Shown here in pieces: positions 1 to 8,512 of a DNA stretch of 31,101 nucleotides. A model generated the notes under the pieces. The model did not search any database and was not told where the DNA came from. It worked only from the letters and a program-made list of their open reading frames with translations. Position numbers and translations under genes: made by a program. The stretch comes from a bacterium (lineage in GTDB: Bacteria; UBP14; UBA6098; JAFGQG01): contig JAFGGQ010000145.1 in assembly GCA_016930435.1 (NCBI GenBank), forward strand, positions 1 to 31,101. The letters are read 5' to 3'. Within the stretch, counting starts at the first letter, position 1, and each line of letters starts with the position of its first letter.

Positions 1-132
1 ACCCCGATTCTTCTAAAAAAACTAAATTTTCAAATCAAAACTTGCGGTCAATATAAAACCCATAACAAATTAAGCAAGTCATTTCTTTTTTATTTATAAG
101 AATATTTAAGTACTTCTTTTCCTCAATATACG
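1..132. other. AT-rich intergenic stretch
   Basis: This is AT-rich sequence downstream of the MerR-type gene, which is transcribed leftwards. I see no open frame, no RNA gene and no convincing hairpin followed by a T-run on either strand. The transcript of the der-merR operon should end here or beyond the window edge. Confidence 0.4.
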
Positions 133-531
133 CTATTTCTTTTCAAATATCACTAAAAGCTCTTTTAAACCATCTCTTACTTCCTCTAAAACTCTCCTGT
201 AATTCTCCTCTTTGTCTCCTTCTTTTTCCTTGCTCTTTTCTTTAACTGCTCCCTTTTTCAGTAACGAACTCAAGGGGCGGTTCTGCTGCTTGGCCTGTTT
301 GATCTTGCGCCGAGCTCCGTCAATGGTGAATTTCTCATCATAAAGCAGGCTCTTAATGAGAAGCACCGCATCGATATCCTTCTCCCGGTAAATACGATTC
401 CCGGCCCGGTTTTTCTTGGGGTGCAAAATGGGAAATTCTGATTCCCAGTACCTCAGAATGTGAGCCTTCAGATCGGTGATCTCACTCACCTCAGTGATGG
501 AGTAATAAAGTTTTTTCCCGCGCTCTACCAT
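133..531 (-). CDS. MerR-family transcriptional regulator
   Basis: This is a small DNA-binding protein of about 132 residues. The N-terminal two thirds is a MerR winged helix-turn-helix: the recognition region reads YYSITEVSEITDL, followed by the typical RYWESEFP and NRIYREKDID segments. The C-terminal third is rich in Lys and Glu and probably forms the helical dimerisation arm. There is no cysteine-based effector site, so metal sensing of the MerR/CueR kind is unlikely and the ligand is unknown. An ATG also exists at 546 but has no ribosome site. The ATG at 531 is preceded by AGGAG four bases upstream, so I prefer it. The gene lies 17 bases (counted from the 546 ATG) downstream of der on the same strand and is probably co-transcribed with it. 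Such short MerR proteins next to housekeeping genes are common in FCB and deltaproteobacterial genomes. Confidence 0.88.
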   Translation of the reverse strand: MVERGKKLYYSITEVSEITDLKAHILRYWESEFPILHPKKNRAGNRIYREKDIDAVLLIKSLLYDEKFTIDGARRKIKQAKQQNRPLSSLLKKGAVKEKSKEKEGDKEENYRRVLEEVRDGLKELLVIFEKK

Positions 532-563
532 AATACTCCTCTTCATAATTGTATGTAAATTGA

Positions 564-1862
564 TTACTTGTTTTCCCTAAATACTATCTTAAGGGGCGTT
601 CCCACAAATCCGTATCGTTCTCGTAACTTATTTCTTATATACCTTTTATAATTTGCTTGTAGCAACTTTGTTCCTTTAACGAAAAAAATAAAAGTCGGTG
701 GATTAGAACTCTGTTGTGTTACATATAGAAATTGAGGGCGATGCCTGCCTCCTGCCGGTGGGTGAATACGGATCAATTCCTCTATAAATTGATTGATCTC
801 GCTGGTTGAATAGCGCTTGCTTCGTTCTTTGAAGACCTCGCCGGCCAACTCAAGTACCTTCAAAACACCTTTACCGGTTAAGGCGGAAATAGTCATTACC
901 GGTGCAAACGAAAGGAACGGGGCTTCCCTGTACAGAGCTTTAGTGTAATCTTTCAAAGTAAATCCATTGTTTTCTACCAGGTCCCATTTGTTAAGAGCAA
1001 TTATCAGTCCTTTGTAAAAATTAATTGCCATCGCCGCAATTCGCTTATCCTGCTCCACAAATCCCTCAGTGATATCCACGATAAGTATGGCTATGTCGCT
1101 TCTTTTCAAAGCATTAATAGTCCGTAAAGACCCATAATATTCAAGATCATATTGCTTTTTGTTCAATCCTGCAGTATCTGTTAAAAGGTATTTTTGACCA
1201 TTCATGGTAAATAGTGTATCTACAGCATCCCGGGTTGTTCCAGGTTTATCATTCACAATTAGCTTTTCCTCGCCCATAAGTTTGTTCAAATAGGATGATT
1301 TACCGACATTCGGTCTGCCCAAAACGGCAATTTTAAGCAACTCTTCTTCTGCTCTGCGTGTAGGGCTAACCGGTATCTTTTGAATAAGCGCATCCAGGAA
1401 ATTACCCGTGTTGCGTCCATTAAGAGCAGAAACAGGGAGAGGGTCTCCAAGCCCCAGAGAAGAAAATTCCCATATATCCGGATCAAATTTTTGGGAATCA
1501 ATCTTATTAACCGCCAGAATTACCTTTTTCTTGCTCTTCCGTAAAAAATTGGCGATATCCTGATCGAGTGGATTGAAGTCCCGTTCTGTAAGAAAAATGA
1601 TCAGGTCCGCTTCCCTTACTGCTAATTCTGCTTGACGGGCAATCACTTTCTCCAGGCCGTCCTCGGGTTCTGGAAGCAGCCCACCGGTATCCACAAGTAT
1701 AAATTCCTGACCATTCCAATCCACTTTCGCATAATTCCGGTCGCGAGTAACCCCCGGTATCTTATCCACAATAGCTTTCCGGGTACGACTCAAACGATTA
1801 AATAAAGTGGATTTACCTACGTTCGGGCGGCCAATTATGGCCACTAAAGGAAGATCATTCAT
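564..1862 (-). CDS. der: Ribosome-assembly GTPase Der (EngA)
   Basis: Der is an essential GTPase with two tandem G domains that helps mature the 50S ribosomal subunit. Both G domains are complete. The first has GRPNVGKST near the N-terminus, GVTRD, DTGGL and NKID. The second repeats GRPNVGKSS, then PGTTRD, DTAGL, NKWDLVE and SALTGKG. The last 80 or so residues form the KH-like RNA-binding domain. At 432 residues it has the normal length for the family. It is the first gene of an operon with the MerR-type regulator downstream. A well-formed promoter and a short leader hairpin lie upstream. The ribosome site is weak, but the ATG start fits the family N-terminus (LPLVAIIGRPNVGKS). Confidence 0.98.
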   Translation of the reverse strand: MNDLPLVAIIGRPNVGKSTLFNRLSRTRKAIVDKIPGVTRDRNYAKVDWNGQEFILVDTGGLLPEPEDGLEKVIARQAELAVREADLIIFLTERDFNPLDQDIANFLRKSKKKVILAVNKIDSQKFDPDIWEFSSLGLGDPLPVSALNGRNTGNFLDALIQKIPVSPTRRAEEELLKIAVLGRPNVGKSSYLNKLMGEEKLIVNDKPGTTRDAVDTLFTMNGQKYLLTDTAGLNKKQYDLEYYGSLRTINALKRSDIAILIVDITEGFVEQDKRIAAMAINFYKGLIIALNKWDLVENNGFTLKDYTKALYREAPFLSFAPVMTISALTGKGVLKVLELAGEVFKERSKRYSTSEINQFIEELIRIHPPAGGRHRPQFLYVTQQSSNPPTFIFFVKGTKLLQANYKRYIRNKLRERYGFVGTPLKIVFRENK

Positions 1863-1910
1863 ACTGGTCCCAGGGTTCGTTTTCGCAAATGCTTATTAAT
1901 CAATCAATTG

Positions 1911-1934
1911 AACAAATCTCTTAATAGATTTGTT
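1911..1934. repeat. Perfect 9-bp inverted repeat in the der leader
   Basis: AACAAATCT (1911-1919) and AGATTTGTT (1926-1934) are perfect inverted copies separated by six bases. The element lies between the predicted der transcription start and the start codon, about 49 bases upstream of the ATG. It could be a leader hairpin in the mRNA or an operator for a dimeric regulator. The sequence is not CIRCE or any operator I recognise. Confidence 0.5.
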
Positions 1935-1947
1935 AAGGTATGGTTCT

Positions 1948-1976
1948 ATAATAAAACCTTACCTGTAGAATGTCAA
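1948..1976 (-). promoter_or_regulatory. Promoter for der-merR
   Basis: Read on the minus strand, TTGACA (1976-1971) is followed after 17 bases by TATTAT (1953-1948). This is a near-perfect sigma-70-type match. Transcription would start near 1941 and give a leader of about 80 bases containing the 1911-1934 hairpin. Confidence 0.55.
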
Positions 1977-2004
1977 GAACAATTTAAATAATTTTTTAAA
2001 TGAT

Positions 2005-2033
2005 TTGACAAATTGATTGATTGATAATAAAAT
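2005..2033 (+). promoter_or_regulatory. Possible rightward promoter facing the tRNA
   Basis: TTGACA (2005-2010), a 17-base spacer and TAAAAT (2028-2033) make a good match on the plus strand. It would fire across the tRNA gene in antisense towards the outer-membrane protein gene at 2418. The region is so AT-rich that a chance match is quite possible. Confidence 0.3.
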
Positions 2034-2101
2034 ATGAGAATCAAAAATTCTTGAAAAAAATAAGATTTAATGCTAAAATTATAAAACATAAAAATAATAT
2101 A

Positions 2102-2174
2102 AGCGGGTGACGGGATTCGAACCCGCGACAACTAGCTTGGGAAGCTAATACTCTACCAGCTGAGTTACACCCGC
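2102..2174 (-). tRNA. tRNA-Gly (anticodon CCC)
   Basis: On the minus strand a 73-base cloverleaf folds cleanly. The acceptor arm is GCGGGTG/CACCCGC, the D arm ACTC/GAGT, and the anticodon arm TTAGC-TTCCCAA-GCTAG. The variable loop has five bases, and the T arm has TTCGAAT in the loop. The anticodon at the centre of the loop is CCC, which reads GGG glycine codons. The discriminator base is T, and CCA is not encoded in the DNA. One G-U pair closes the T stem and one the anticodon stem, both tolerated. Confidence 0.96.
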
Positions 2175-2191
2175 TTAAAAAATTCACCCTA

Positions 2192-2219
2192 AATTTAAAC
2201 CTTTTTATCACCTCGTCAA
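2192..2219 (-). promoter_or_regulatory. Promoter for tRNA-Gly
   Basis: On the minus strand, TTGACG (2219-2214) and TAAATT (2197-2192) are separated by 16 bases. This places the transcription start about ten bases before the tRNA 5' end. Confidence 0.45.
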
Positions 2220-2417
2220 GTCTTATGTTATATTTTTAGATTCATGTACGAATTAGTTGCAAAAAAATGCAAATTCTATTCTTAAGTTTATATTCTAATA
2301 TCCTTTTTTTCGATATTTCAGGCATTATAGTTAATTTCAACTGCTTAAACGGGATAATAAGCTTGACTTTCAGGGATATTGATTTTTTTTAAACTACATA
2401 AATCAAAAAGAACAGCA

Positions 2418-3068
2418 ATGAGCAAAGTCATCCTTACATGTTCCCTTTTATTTTTAACCCTGCTCGGAGTTCTTGACCAATGCATGGGATTTGAATATGG
2501 TTTAGGAGTGGATACGGGGCTCAATTATTGTAGATTTAAGCTCGAACCCTCCCCTCCCGCATACAATGAATATAAATACCGTATCACAGGCAGCACTTAT
2601 TTAAATCTGCGAATGGAACTTTTCCAAAATCTGGAACTTGAGATCGGGCCAGGTTTCATCGAAAAAGGCAGCAACAATCTCCTGCATATAGCTCCTAACT
2701 GGACGGAACGTTTGACCTTTAAGCTGTATTACGGGTCATTTCAGCTTGGGATCACCGAGAAATTCTTTGATATTCCTGTAAAACCGTCTATTTATGGCGC
2801 TTTTCAAATTAACTATTTGTTCAAATCAACGGTTACGCATGAGGGCTACGGGATCACCAACAGTTTTGACGACTCGCTCAAGAAATGGGATTTTGCCCTG
2901 CTCTTTGGGGTCGGCGTGATGATGAAAACCACCGGAGGCTTATCCCTTTCCATTAAGGGTTTATACTCAATGGGTATTGTCGATATAATGTCCGAAGGTA
3001 TGAATGAGGTATTTAAAAACGAGGGATTTCAGGTTATTATTGGGATACATGGTTGGCGAATTCAATGA
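2418..3068 (+). CDS. Outer-membrane beta-barrel protein (hypothetical)
   Basis: This is a probable outer-membrane protein of 216 residues. It begins with a clear signal peptide (MSKVILTCSLLFLTLLGV, cleaved near CMGFEYG). The rest shows alternating hydrophobic and polar strands with glycines and aromatic residues, such as LELEIGPGFIEKG, FQLGITEKFF and LSLSIKGLYSMG. This pattern is typical of the small OMP_b-brl/PorT-like barrels of FCB bacteria. A longer frame starts with TTG at 2379, but it would put 13 charged residues ahead of the signal peptide, so I chose the ATG at 2418. The ribosome site is weak. The gene converges on the giant surface-protein gene with only eight bases between stop codons. 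The exact function cannot be told. Confidence 0.72.
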   Translation: MSKVILTCSLLFLTLLGVLDQCMGFEYGLGVDTGLNYCRFKLEPSPPAYNEYKYRITGSTYLNLRMELFQNLELEIGPGFIEKGSNNLLHIAPNWTERLTFKLYYGSFQLGITEKFFDIPVKPSIYGAFQINYLFKSTVTHEGYGITNSFDDSLKKWDFALLFGVGVMMKTTGGLSLSIKGLYSMGIVDIMSEGMNEVFKNEGFQVIIGIHGWRIQ

Positions 3069-3076
3069 TTATCATT

Positions 3077-6000
3077 CTATCTTACCAGGGTGATGGTACC
3101 CCTGCATAGTATCTCTCCGCGGGATTCCACAACATACATATAGAGGCCCATGGGGGCTTTGTGTCCCCCCTGATCGTAACCTTCCCAGTACATGGATTTG
3201 GGATCGCCCGGTTCCACTTCGCGGGAATAGATTTCACGGCTGTCCATATTATAGATCCTCATCGTGGCTTTTTGCCGGTAGAGATGGGGGTAAGTAAACA
3301 CCACCCGGTCATTTATACCATCGTCGTTAGGGGTAAACGGATCGGTGCTTTCAGCACACTGCACCTCCGGTTCGATCCAGAAAAAGATGCTCCAGAAACC
3401 TATATTGGAGCTACAATAATCGATCTTATCCCCTACTCTCAGATAGATATAAAAGGAATCGCCTGCTGCATAGGATAATCCAATTGCTTCCGGGTCGAAT
3501 CTAAAGCCACTGGTCAGGCTGTCGGGTTCTATCCAAAAGATTGCCGGACTGGATGTATCCAGGACTGATTCCCGACCCCGATGCCGGATATTCAGCTCAA
3601 AAGTACTGGCATCGATTCCGCTGGGATAATCCCGGAAAAGCCCTTCAATTGTGAAATTCTGTTTGTCTATCATGGCTTCATCAGCGGGGAACAAGTGTAT
3701 TAGTTCCGGTGCAGTCAGGTCCACATAAAAAGACCATTCCAGTGGGGTATAAATTGGTGCGCCATATATATCTATAGCCTGAATCAACCTGGGATTAACC
3801 CAGCCTTCCTCCCAAAAACCACCTGACCTCATCCGCCAGGTCAAAATATTATCTACCCACGTCAGTTCCTGATCATCAATAGTGTAACCCGAGTCCGTAA
3901 CCTCCAGGATAATGGACTCACTCTGAATATCAAAGTTCTGATGGATACTGATGATAATGCTTTGGTCCACGCAACTTGTAGAGGTGAAAGGAAGAGGTTC
4001 GATAATTTCAGCAACTGGCCGGGGCAGGATCCAGACGTTCATTATATTGCTTTCAAAACAGCTGCGGTCCTCCAAGCAAAAATCATGATCATCATCCCAG
4101 ACAAAGCATTTAAAAACCAATTCCAGGCGAGCTTCCTGAGGCGGTACAGGCGCTATGGTCCTGAGCCATGTAGTGTCACCTGAAATTCCTTCCAGCTGCA
4201 TATCCAGTTTATGATAATCGTAAGAAAATTCATGGTCTTTATCCCAAATGATATAGGGTATCTGATAGTTTTCAGAGGAGTGTGGAGTGAAAATCCCGGA
4301 GGGGTCGTAGCAGGCGATGTAGAGGTAAAAAGCTGAATCGCAGGGCCAATAATGGGGGTGGTAGCCCAGGAGAATGGGAGCCTCCAGGTCGTCATCAAGG
4401 ATAGTAAACCACCATGAATAAGGCCCTCTCGTAATTGTATTTGGGGCACAGTAGTCGGGCGAATCCCCGGCCTGGACGGTGACTATTATTGTATCCAGTT
4501 CAGGGAAGAAGAGGTCAGCCAAATCGGGATCGAAGAAAAGGGTGTCTGATTGCCAGGATATGGCGGGACTGTTCAGGTTATAACAGCTTCCCCGGGTTTC
4601 CAGGGTGATAGTAGCCGGGTTCACACCGGAGAGGGAATCAAAGATACTCAGGCTTATCTTCGGCTGCCAATCGTAGGTAGAAGAACCCGGCAGGGGTATT
4701 GGGTTACAGGCGATAGGCCCTTTGTAATCGGTGTAAAAAGTCCAATCCAGGGTATCCTGAAGTGCATTTCCCAGATGGTCCCGGATACTCTCCAACCGAA
4801 CCTTTATGCTATCTTCGTGGTTCCAGTGGTTTTCTGGGGAGAAGCACAAAGTATCATTTTGGAAGGAAAGTCCGGGATCAGAAAGGAAAAACTCATCTCC
4901 ATTTATCAGGATGCTTACTGATGATTCGAGGATGTACCCCATTTCCAGGATTTCTACCTTTATCTTTTGGTCACGGCAAGATGTATAAGTTCCGGGCAGC
5001 GGTTCAATTATGCGCGCTCGGGGGCCCCTGAGATCCAATAGTATTTCCCAACAGTAAAAATCCCTGTTAGGAGGACACAATCGTGTCAGATCACTTGCTC
5101 CAGCGCAGACTTTCAAAGTTTCTGAATCGGAGAAATCCACACCGGCAAGGATTGAGTTAAAGATCAAAACAAGGCCATTCCACAGTAAGCCCGGATGACC
5201 CAGAAAATAGGTGTCCGCTTCTGCGGCAAACCATAAAGAAGCCGGGTCAACTCCAGCCATTGAATCAGACACGGAGATACTGATCAGAGGCTGAGACTCG
5301 CTGATAATGGAGTAGTGTTGGGGTATCTCATTGAAGAACCGGGGCGGTGAGCGATCGACACTGAAATTCCAGAACAGCGGTTCAGCCAATCGGTTGCCCA
5401 GGCTATCCTCCGCGGCGATCAATCCCAGAAAAATCGAATCATTATCCTCCCATGAATGTGGAGGGCTGAAAAATAGCAGGCTGTCTTCTAAACTGAGCTG
5501 GGGGTCACTCAGTGTATATTCTATATCATTATAAAGGAATATCAGGCTCGATTCGTTTAGTCCGTTGGGATCGTATATCCAGATAATCACGGCTAATGAA
5601 TCACATGATATAATAGTGTTAGGAAGAGGTTGGCGCAATTCTGCTACCGGTCCACTCAAATTTATCAGGAAACTCCAGCAATAAGGTTCCATAGTGTTTG
5701 AGGGGCAAATTGTTGCCAGGTCGCTTGCTAAAATACAAACGGACACGGTTTCCCCTTCAGTGAACTCCAGCCCCAAATCTTCACAATCCAAAAGAAAAAG
5801 GGTGTCGGAGATAAAAAGAAAGCTGCTGGGGATAGTATCCTCATTTAGAATAAAGAAAACGCTGGATGGGTCAAGTCCGGCTTTAAAATCCCTTATCCCG
5901 GCACTTATAGAAGGATAGGATGTACCTATTATTTCACCCTCCGATGGATGATGAGTTGTAACCACAGGAGGCTCAAAATCAAACAGGAGTAACCAGGAAT

Positions 6001-8119
6001 ATGGTCCCCCTGAATTTCCAAGGGCATCTTCTACAAAATGCAGGGTCAAGGTATTAGCCCCATTCTCCAGCAATGATGGGGAAGGAGTAAAGCTAAGGAT
6101 GGATCTCTCATAGCGCATGTCTTCCGGAAAAACAAAAAAATAACTGTTCAATTCGATCATCAGTGTGCTGGTATCTACTCCGCTGAGGTCTTCAATACTG
6201 ATCAGGAATTCAATTGAATCGCATGATATAAAGAGGCTTTCAGGAGGGAAGATGAGCTCGACCTGAGGTCCTATTCCATCAATGGTAAATCTCCAGTTGA
6301 ATCCGGAGATGCAGTTTGGATCGCAATAATCAGGAGAATCGCAGAGACCGTTAACCTCCACAACAATAATTTCGGAGCTATCGAACGGATATCCGCACTC
6401 AGATGTGATCAGGTAAAACCTGTAACCATCCCAGTTCAAGGCTGGATGAATGTATGGATATTCCAGTCCATTCAAGGAAAGGCTAAACTCTTCTATATTA
6501 ATAAAGGTATAATCTTCGGTAACCCAGACTGCAACAGTTTCGGGGGGAATGGGAAGGAACAGATCGGTTTCCGGCGAGAATGCCCTTATCTCCGGTGGTT
6601 CCAAATCCACCACAAAGAACCATTCCGGATGCTCTTCGCAGGGAATCCCCAGGGTGTTTCGGGCTGAGTTCAGGGTAATCCGAATAGTATCTCCATGGTC
6701 ATAGGGTATTTCCCTGGTGAAGTAGAGTACCGAATCCATAAGAACCATTCCTGGGTAAGCTAAATCGTAGAGGAACGAATTGACCAGTATAGAAAGGGAT
6801 GTCGGATCGATACCAAAAGGATCGCTAAATATAAGCGAGATTTCCTGGTCATGGCAACTGGTAACAGTGCCGGATTCCGGATAATTTATCCTGACATGTG
6901 GTCCTTCGGTAGAATAGTTGAAGCTAATCCAGTGGAGCACCGGCAGATTATCGAAGCGGCCCCTCATTTCCACCCTGTACTGAAAGAAATTGCCTGTAAT
7001 CGGGACATCGAGTACCCCTTCACTAATAGGTATCCACGGGTTCCAGGTGGAGCCATCCATGGAACTCCTGATGAAAACGCTCAGGCTTCCATAGAGTGGG
7101 ACAGTGCAGTTCCAATGTGCTTCCAGAATTCCCGCAGGAGAACCGGGATTGAATGCTGAAGAGATATATTCCCCGTTATATTGAGCGTTACGGAATGCCA
7201 GGAACAAGGCATTAATAGTACATTTAACGTCCCATTCGCGTGGAGCGCTTCGTTGATGCCCGTAATTAAGGAATATCCCCCAGGAATTATACGCAGAAAT
7301 GTGATTGAGGTAGAAATAGATCCCGTTGTAATCGCTGTAACCCTCGCCGACATAGAGTAGTTCGCCGGTAGTGGGGATCTGCCCCCGGCGGTGAGTCCAA
7401 TCTACCTCCATCCGATAGGGCAATTCGTATGGATAATGAAAGATTGAGTCGGAGGGAGTGGGTGAAATACGATAGACCGTATTAAAAGTATCATAGGCAG
7501 TCTGCGGAAAGGTGGTCAATCCATGAATATCTTCGAGGGCATTAAAACCGGGGTGATAATCACCCGGATTCCATCCCCTGCGCCACACCGTGCTATGCGT
7601 AAAAACAATGACCTTATTCCCAATGGCAGCGAATTGGCGGGTAAGGTTGATCCCGTTTGAGGTCAAATCAGTATATCCATAAGCATCATGAATGCCGAAT
7701 AGGATACCGTCAAATTGATTAAGTGAAAGACTTACAAAATCCCCCACCTCACAACTGTAAATTAAGCTGGAATGTTCAATAGAAGCAAGCGTATTGTAGT
7801 TTTCAACGGGCATCAGGAATATCTTGACCAGGACTAAAGGATGGCTTTCCGATGCGTATCGATTATACCGTTCACATAAACGGAAAGGATTGGATTCAGG
7901 GGGGTAAACGATAAGCATAGAAATGTTAAGAATACTATCCATCAGGGCCAAAGCCCCATCATCAGTACCATCCGGATCAGGATTCAGCAGTTCAATATGA
8001 TTAAATATACCATCCGCGAAGTCGATATATTCAGCATGTTCCCAGGTCTGAGCGTCAAGCAGAGTGAACACTAAAAACAAAGAAAGAATAATCAGAAAAA
8101 CCTTTACATTGAGTCCCAT
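3077..8119 (-). CDS. Giant secreted Ig-like repeat protein with T9SS/gliding-type C-terminal domain
   Basis: This is a secreted or surface protein of 1680 residues. Residues 1-23 form a signal peptide ending in LLDA before QTWEHA. Residues 30-310 form an alpha/beta region (FDGILFGIHDAYGY, then GNKVIVFTHSTVW) that recalls GATase/ThuA-like folds, but I cannot assign it firmly. From about 407 to 1583 the protein consists of roughly 100-residue Ig-like units in alternation. Type A starts GPxxxIxxPLPxTxxSC; type B starts PPxxxxxxP and ends with a CxxxSDxxxCxPN...YCW block. There are about five A/B pairs plus one divergent unit (1247-1366). The tail, 1584-1680, carries DPFTPNDDGIND and ends in a FlgD-Ig-like strand set (APMGLYMYVVES), as in type IX secreted 'gliding motility' C-terminal domains. 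There is no visible ribosome site. Role: probably cell-surface adhesion or structure, which is inference. Confidence 0.85.
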   Translation of the reverse strand: MGLNVKVFLIILSLFLVFTLLDAQTWEHAEYIDFADGIFNHIELLNPDPDGTDDGALALMDSILNISMLIVYPPESNPFRLCERYNRYASESHPLVLVKIFLMPVENYNTLASIEHSSLIYSCEVGDFVSLSLNQFDGILFGIHDAYGYTDLTSNGINLTRQFAAIGNKVIVFTHSTVWRRGWNPGDYHPGFNALEDIHGLTTFPQTAYDTFNTVYRISPTPSDSIFHYPYELPYRMEVDWTHRRGQIPTTGELLYVGEGYSDYNGIYFYLNHISAYNSWGIFLNYGHQRSAPREWDVKCTINALFLAFRNAQYNGEYISSAFNPGSPAGILEAHWNCTVPLYGSLSVFIRSSMDGSTWNPWIPISEGVLDVPITGNFFQYRVEMRGRFDNLPVLHWISFNYSTEGPHVRINYPESGTVTSCHDQEISLIFSDPFGIDPTSLSILVNSFLYDLAYPGMVLMDSVLYFTREIPYDHGDTIRITLNSARNTLGIPCEEHPEWFFVVDLEPPEIRAFSPETDLFLPIPPETVAVWVTEDYTFINIEEFSLSLNGLEYPYIHPALNWDGYRFYLITSECGYPFDSSEIIVVEVNGLCDSPDYCDPNCISGFNWRFTIDGIGPQVELIFPPESLFISCDSIEFLISIEDLSGVDTSTLMIELNSYFFVFPEDMRYERSILSFTPSPSLLENGANTLTLHFVEDALGNSGGPYSWLLLFDFEPPVVTTHHPSEGEIIGTSYPSISAGIRDFKAGLDPSSVFFILNEDTIPSSFLFISDTLFLLDCEDLGLEFTEGETVSVCILASDLATICPSNTMEPYCWSFLINLSGPVAELRQPLPNTIISCDSLAVIIWIYDPNGLNESSLIFLYNDIEYTLSDPQLSLEDSLLFFSPPHSWEDNDSIFLGLIAAEDSLGNRLAEPLFWNFSVDRSPPRFFNEIPQHYSIISESQPLISISVSDSMAGVDPASLWFAAEADTYFLGHPGLLWNGLVLIFNSILAGVDFSDSETLKVCAGASDLTRLCPPNRDFYCWEILLDLRGPRARIIEPLPGTYTSCRDQKIKVEILEMGYILESSVSILINGDEFFLSDPGLSFQNDTLCFSPENHWNHEDSIKVRLESIRDHLGNALQDTLDWTFYTDYKGPIACNPIPLPGSSTYDWQPKISLSIFDSLSGVNPATITLETRGSCYNLNSPAISWQSDTLFFDPDLADLFFPELDTIIVTVQAGDSPDYCAPNTITRGPYSWWFTILDDDLEAPILLGYHPHYWPCDSAFYLYIACYDPSGIFTPHSSENYQIPYIIWDKDHEFSYDYHKLDMQLEGISGDTTWLRTIAPVPPQEARLELVFKCFVWDDDHDFCLEDRSCFESNIMNVWILPRPVAEIIEPLPFTSTSCVDQSIIISIHQNFDIQSESIILEVTDSGYTIDDQELTWVDNILTWRMRSGGFWEEGWVNPRLIQAIDIYGAPIYTPLEWSFYVDLTAPELIHLFPADEAMIDKQNFTIEGLFRDYPSGIDASTFELNIRHRGRESVLDTSSPAIFWIEPDSLTSGFRFDPEAIGLSYAAGDSFYIYLRVGDKIDYCSSNIGFWSIFFWIEPEVQCAESTDPFTPNDDGINDRVVFTYPHLYRQKATMRIYNMDSREIYSREVEPGDPKSMYWEGYDQGGHKAPMGLYMYVVESRGEILCRGTITLVR

Positions 8120-8128
8120 ATTTTATAA

Positions 8129-8154
8129 ATTATAGTAAGTTTATTCAAAGTCAA
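8129..8154 (-). promoter_or_regulatory. Possible promoter of the giant surface-protein gene
   Basis: On the minus strand, TTGACT (8154-8149) lies 14 bases before TATAAT (8134-8129), or 16 bases before the overlapping TAATTT. Either -10 would start transcription within a few bases of the ATG at 8119, which implies a leaderless or nearly leaderless message. The short spacer lowers confidence. Confidence 0.3.
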
Positions 8155-8188
8155 TAATTTCTTTTGTTTTGGATGATTGGAGTAAAAA

Positions 8189-8419
8189 ATGGACCCGCTG
8201 GTTGGAGTTTGTGGTATATATTGTGAACGTTGTCCTAAGTATCTTAAAAAACATTGCTCGGGTTGCGCACCCAATCCGGTCTGTAAAATGCCCGGTTGCG
8301 CTATTGAAAAGGGTTACAAACTATGCTTTGATTGCCCTTCTTTCCCCTGTAACATCTCTTACGGATTTTTTCAGAAAAGCTGGTTGGATTTTCTTGCATC
8401 CGATGAAATTGTTGGGTAA
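8189..8419 (+). CDS. Small cysteine-rich DUF3795-type protein
   Basis: This 76-residue protein has ten cysteines at positions 8, 12, 15, 23, 26, 32, 37, 46, 49 and 54. They fall in the pattern CGIYCxxC, CSGC, CKMPGC, CFDCxxFPC. This is the DUF3795 signature, thought to bind metal (probably zinc or Fe-S), with no known function. There is no signal peptide, so it should be cytoplasmic. The ATG at 8189 has GGAG six bases upstream (8179-8182), which supports this frame over the longer overlapping frame without cysteine spacing. It sits alone between a divergent surface-protein gene and another secreted-protein gene. Family members vary in length, and this is one of the shorter ones. It ends after a PhePro-Cys motif and a short amphipathic helix. 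Confidence 0.8.
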   Translation: MDPLVGVCGIYCERCPKYLKKHCSGCAPNPVCKMPGCAIEKGYKLCFDCPSFPCNISYGFFQKSWLDFLASDEIVG

Positions 8420-8512
8420 TAAAATATTGCATCCTTGTCTCCTTAATTTTCAAAATTTTATATATAACGATACACGCTATTTTCTAAATAACTGTAAAAT
8501 ATAAAAAAAATA

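Noticed and set aside
3161-7159. Several plus-strand open frames of 60-123 codons
   Set aside because: All are antisense shadows of the 1680-residue gene, with no ribosome site and no recognisable motif.
8169-8504. 111-codon open frame on the plus strand overlapping the DUF3795 gene
   Set aside because: It is a different frame over the DUF3795 gene, has no ribosome site and gives no recognisable protein; the cysteine-spaced frame starting at 8189 is clearly the coding one.
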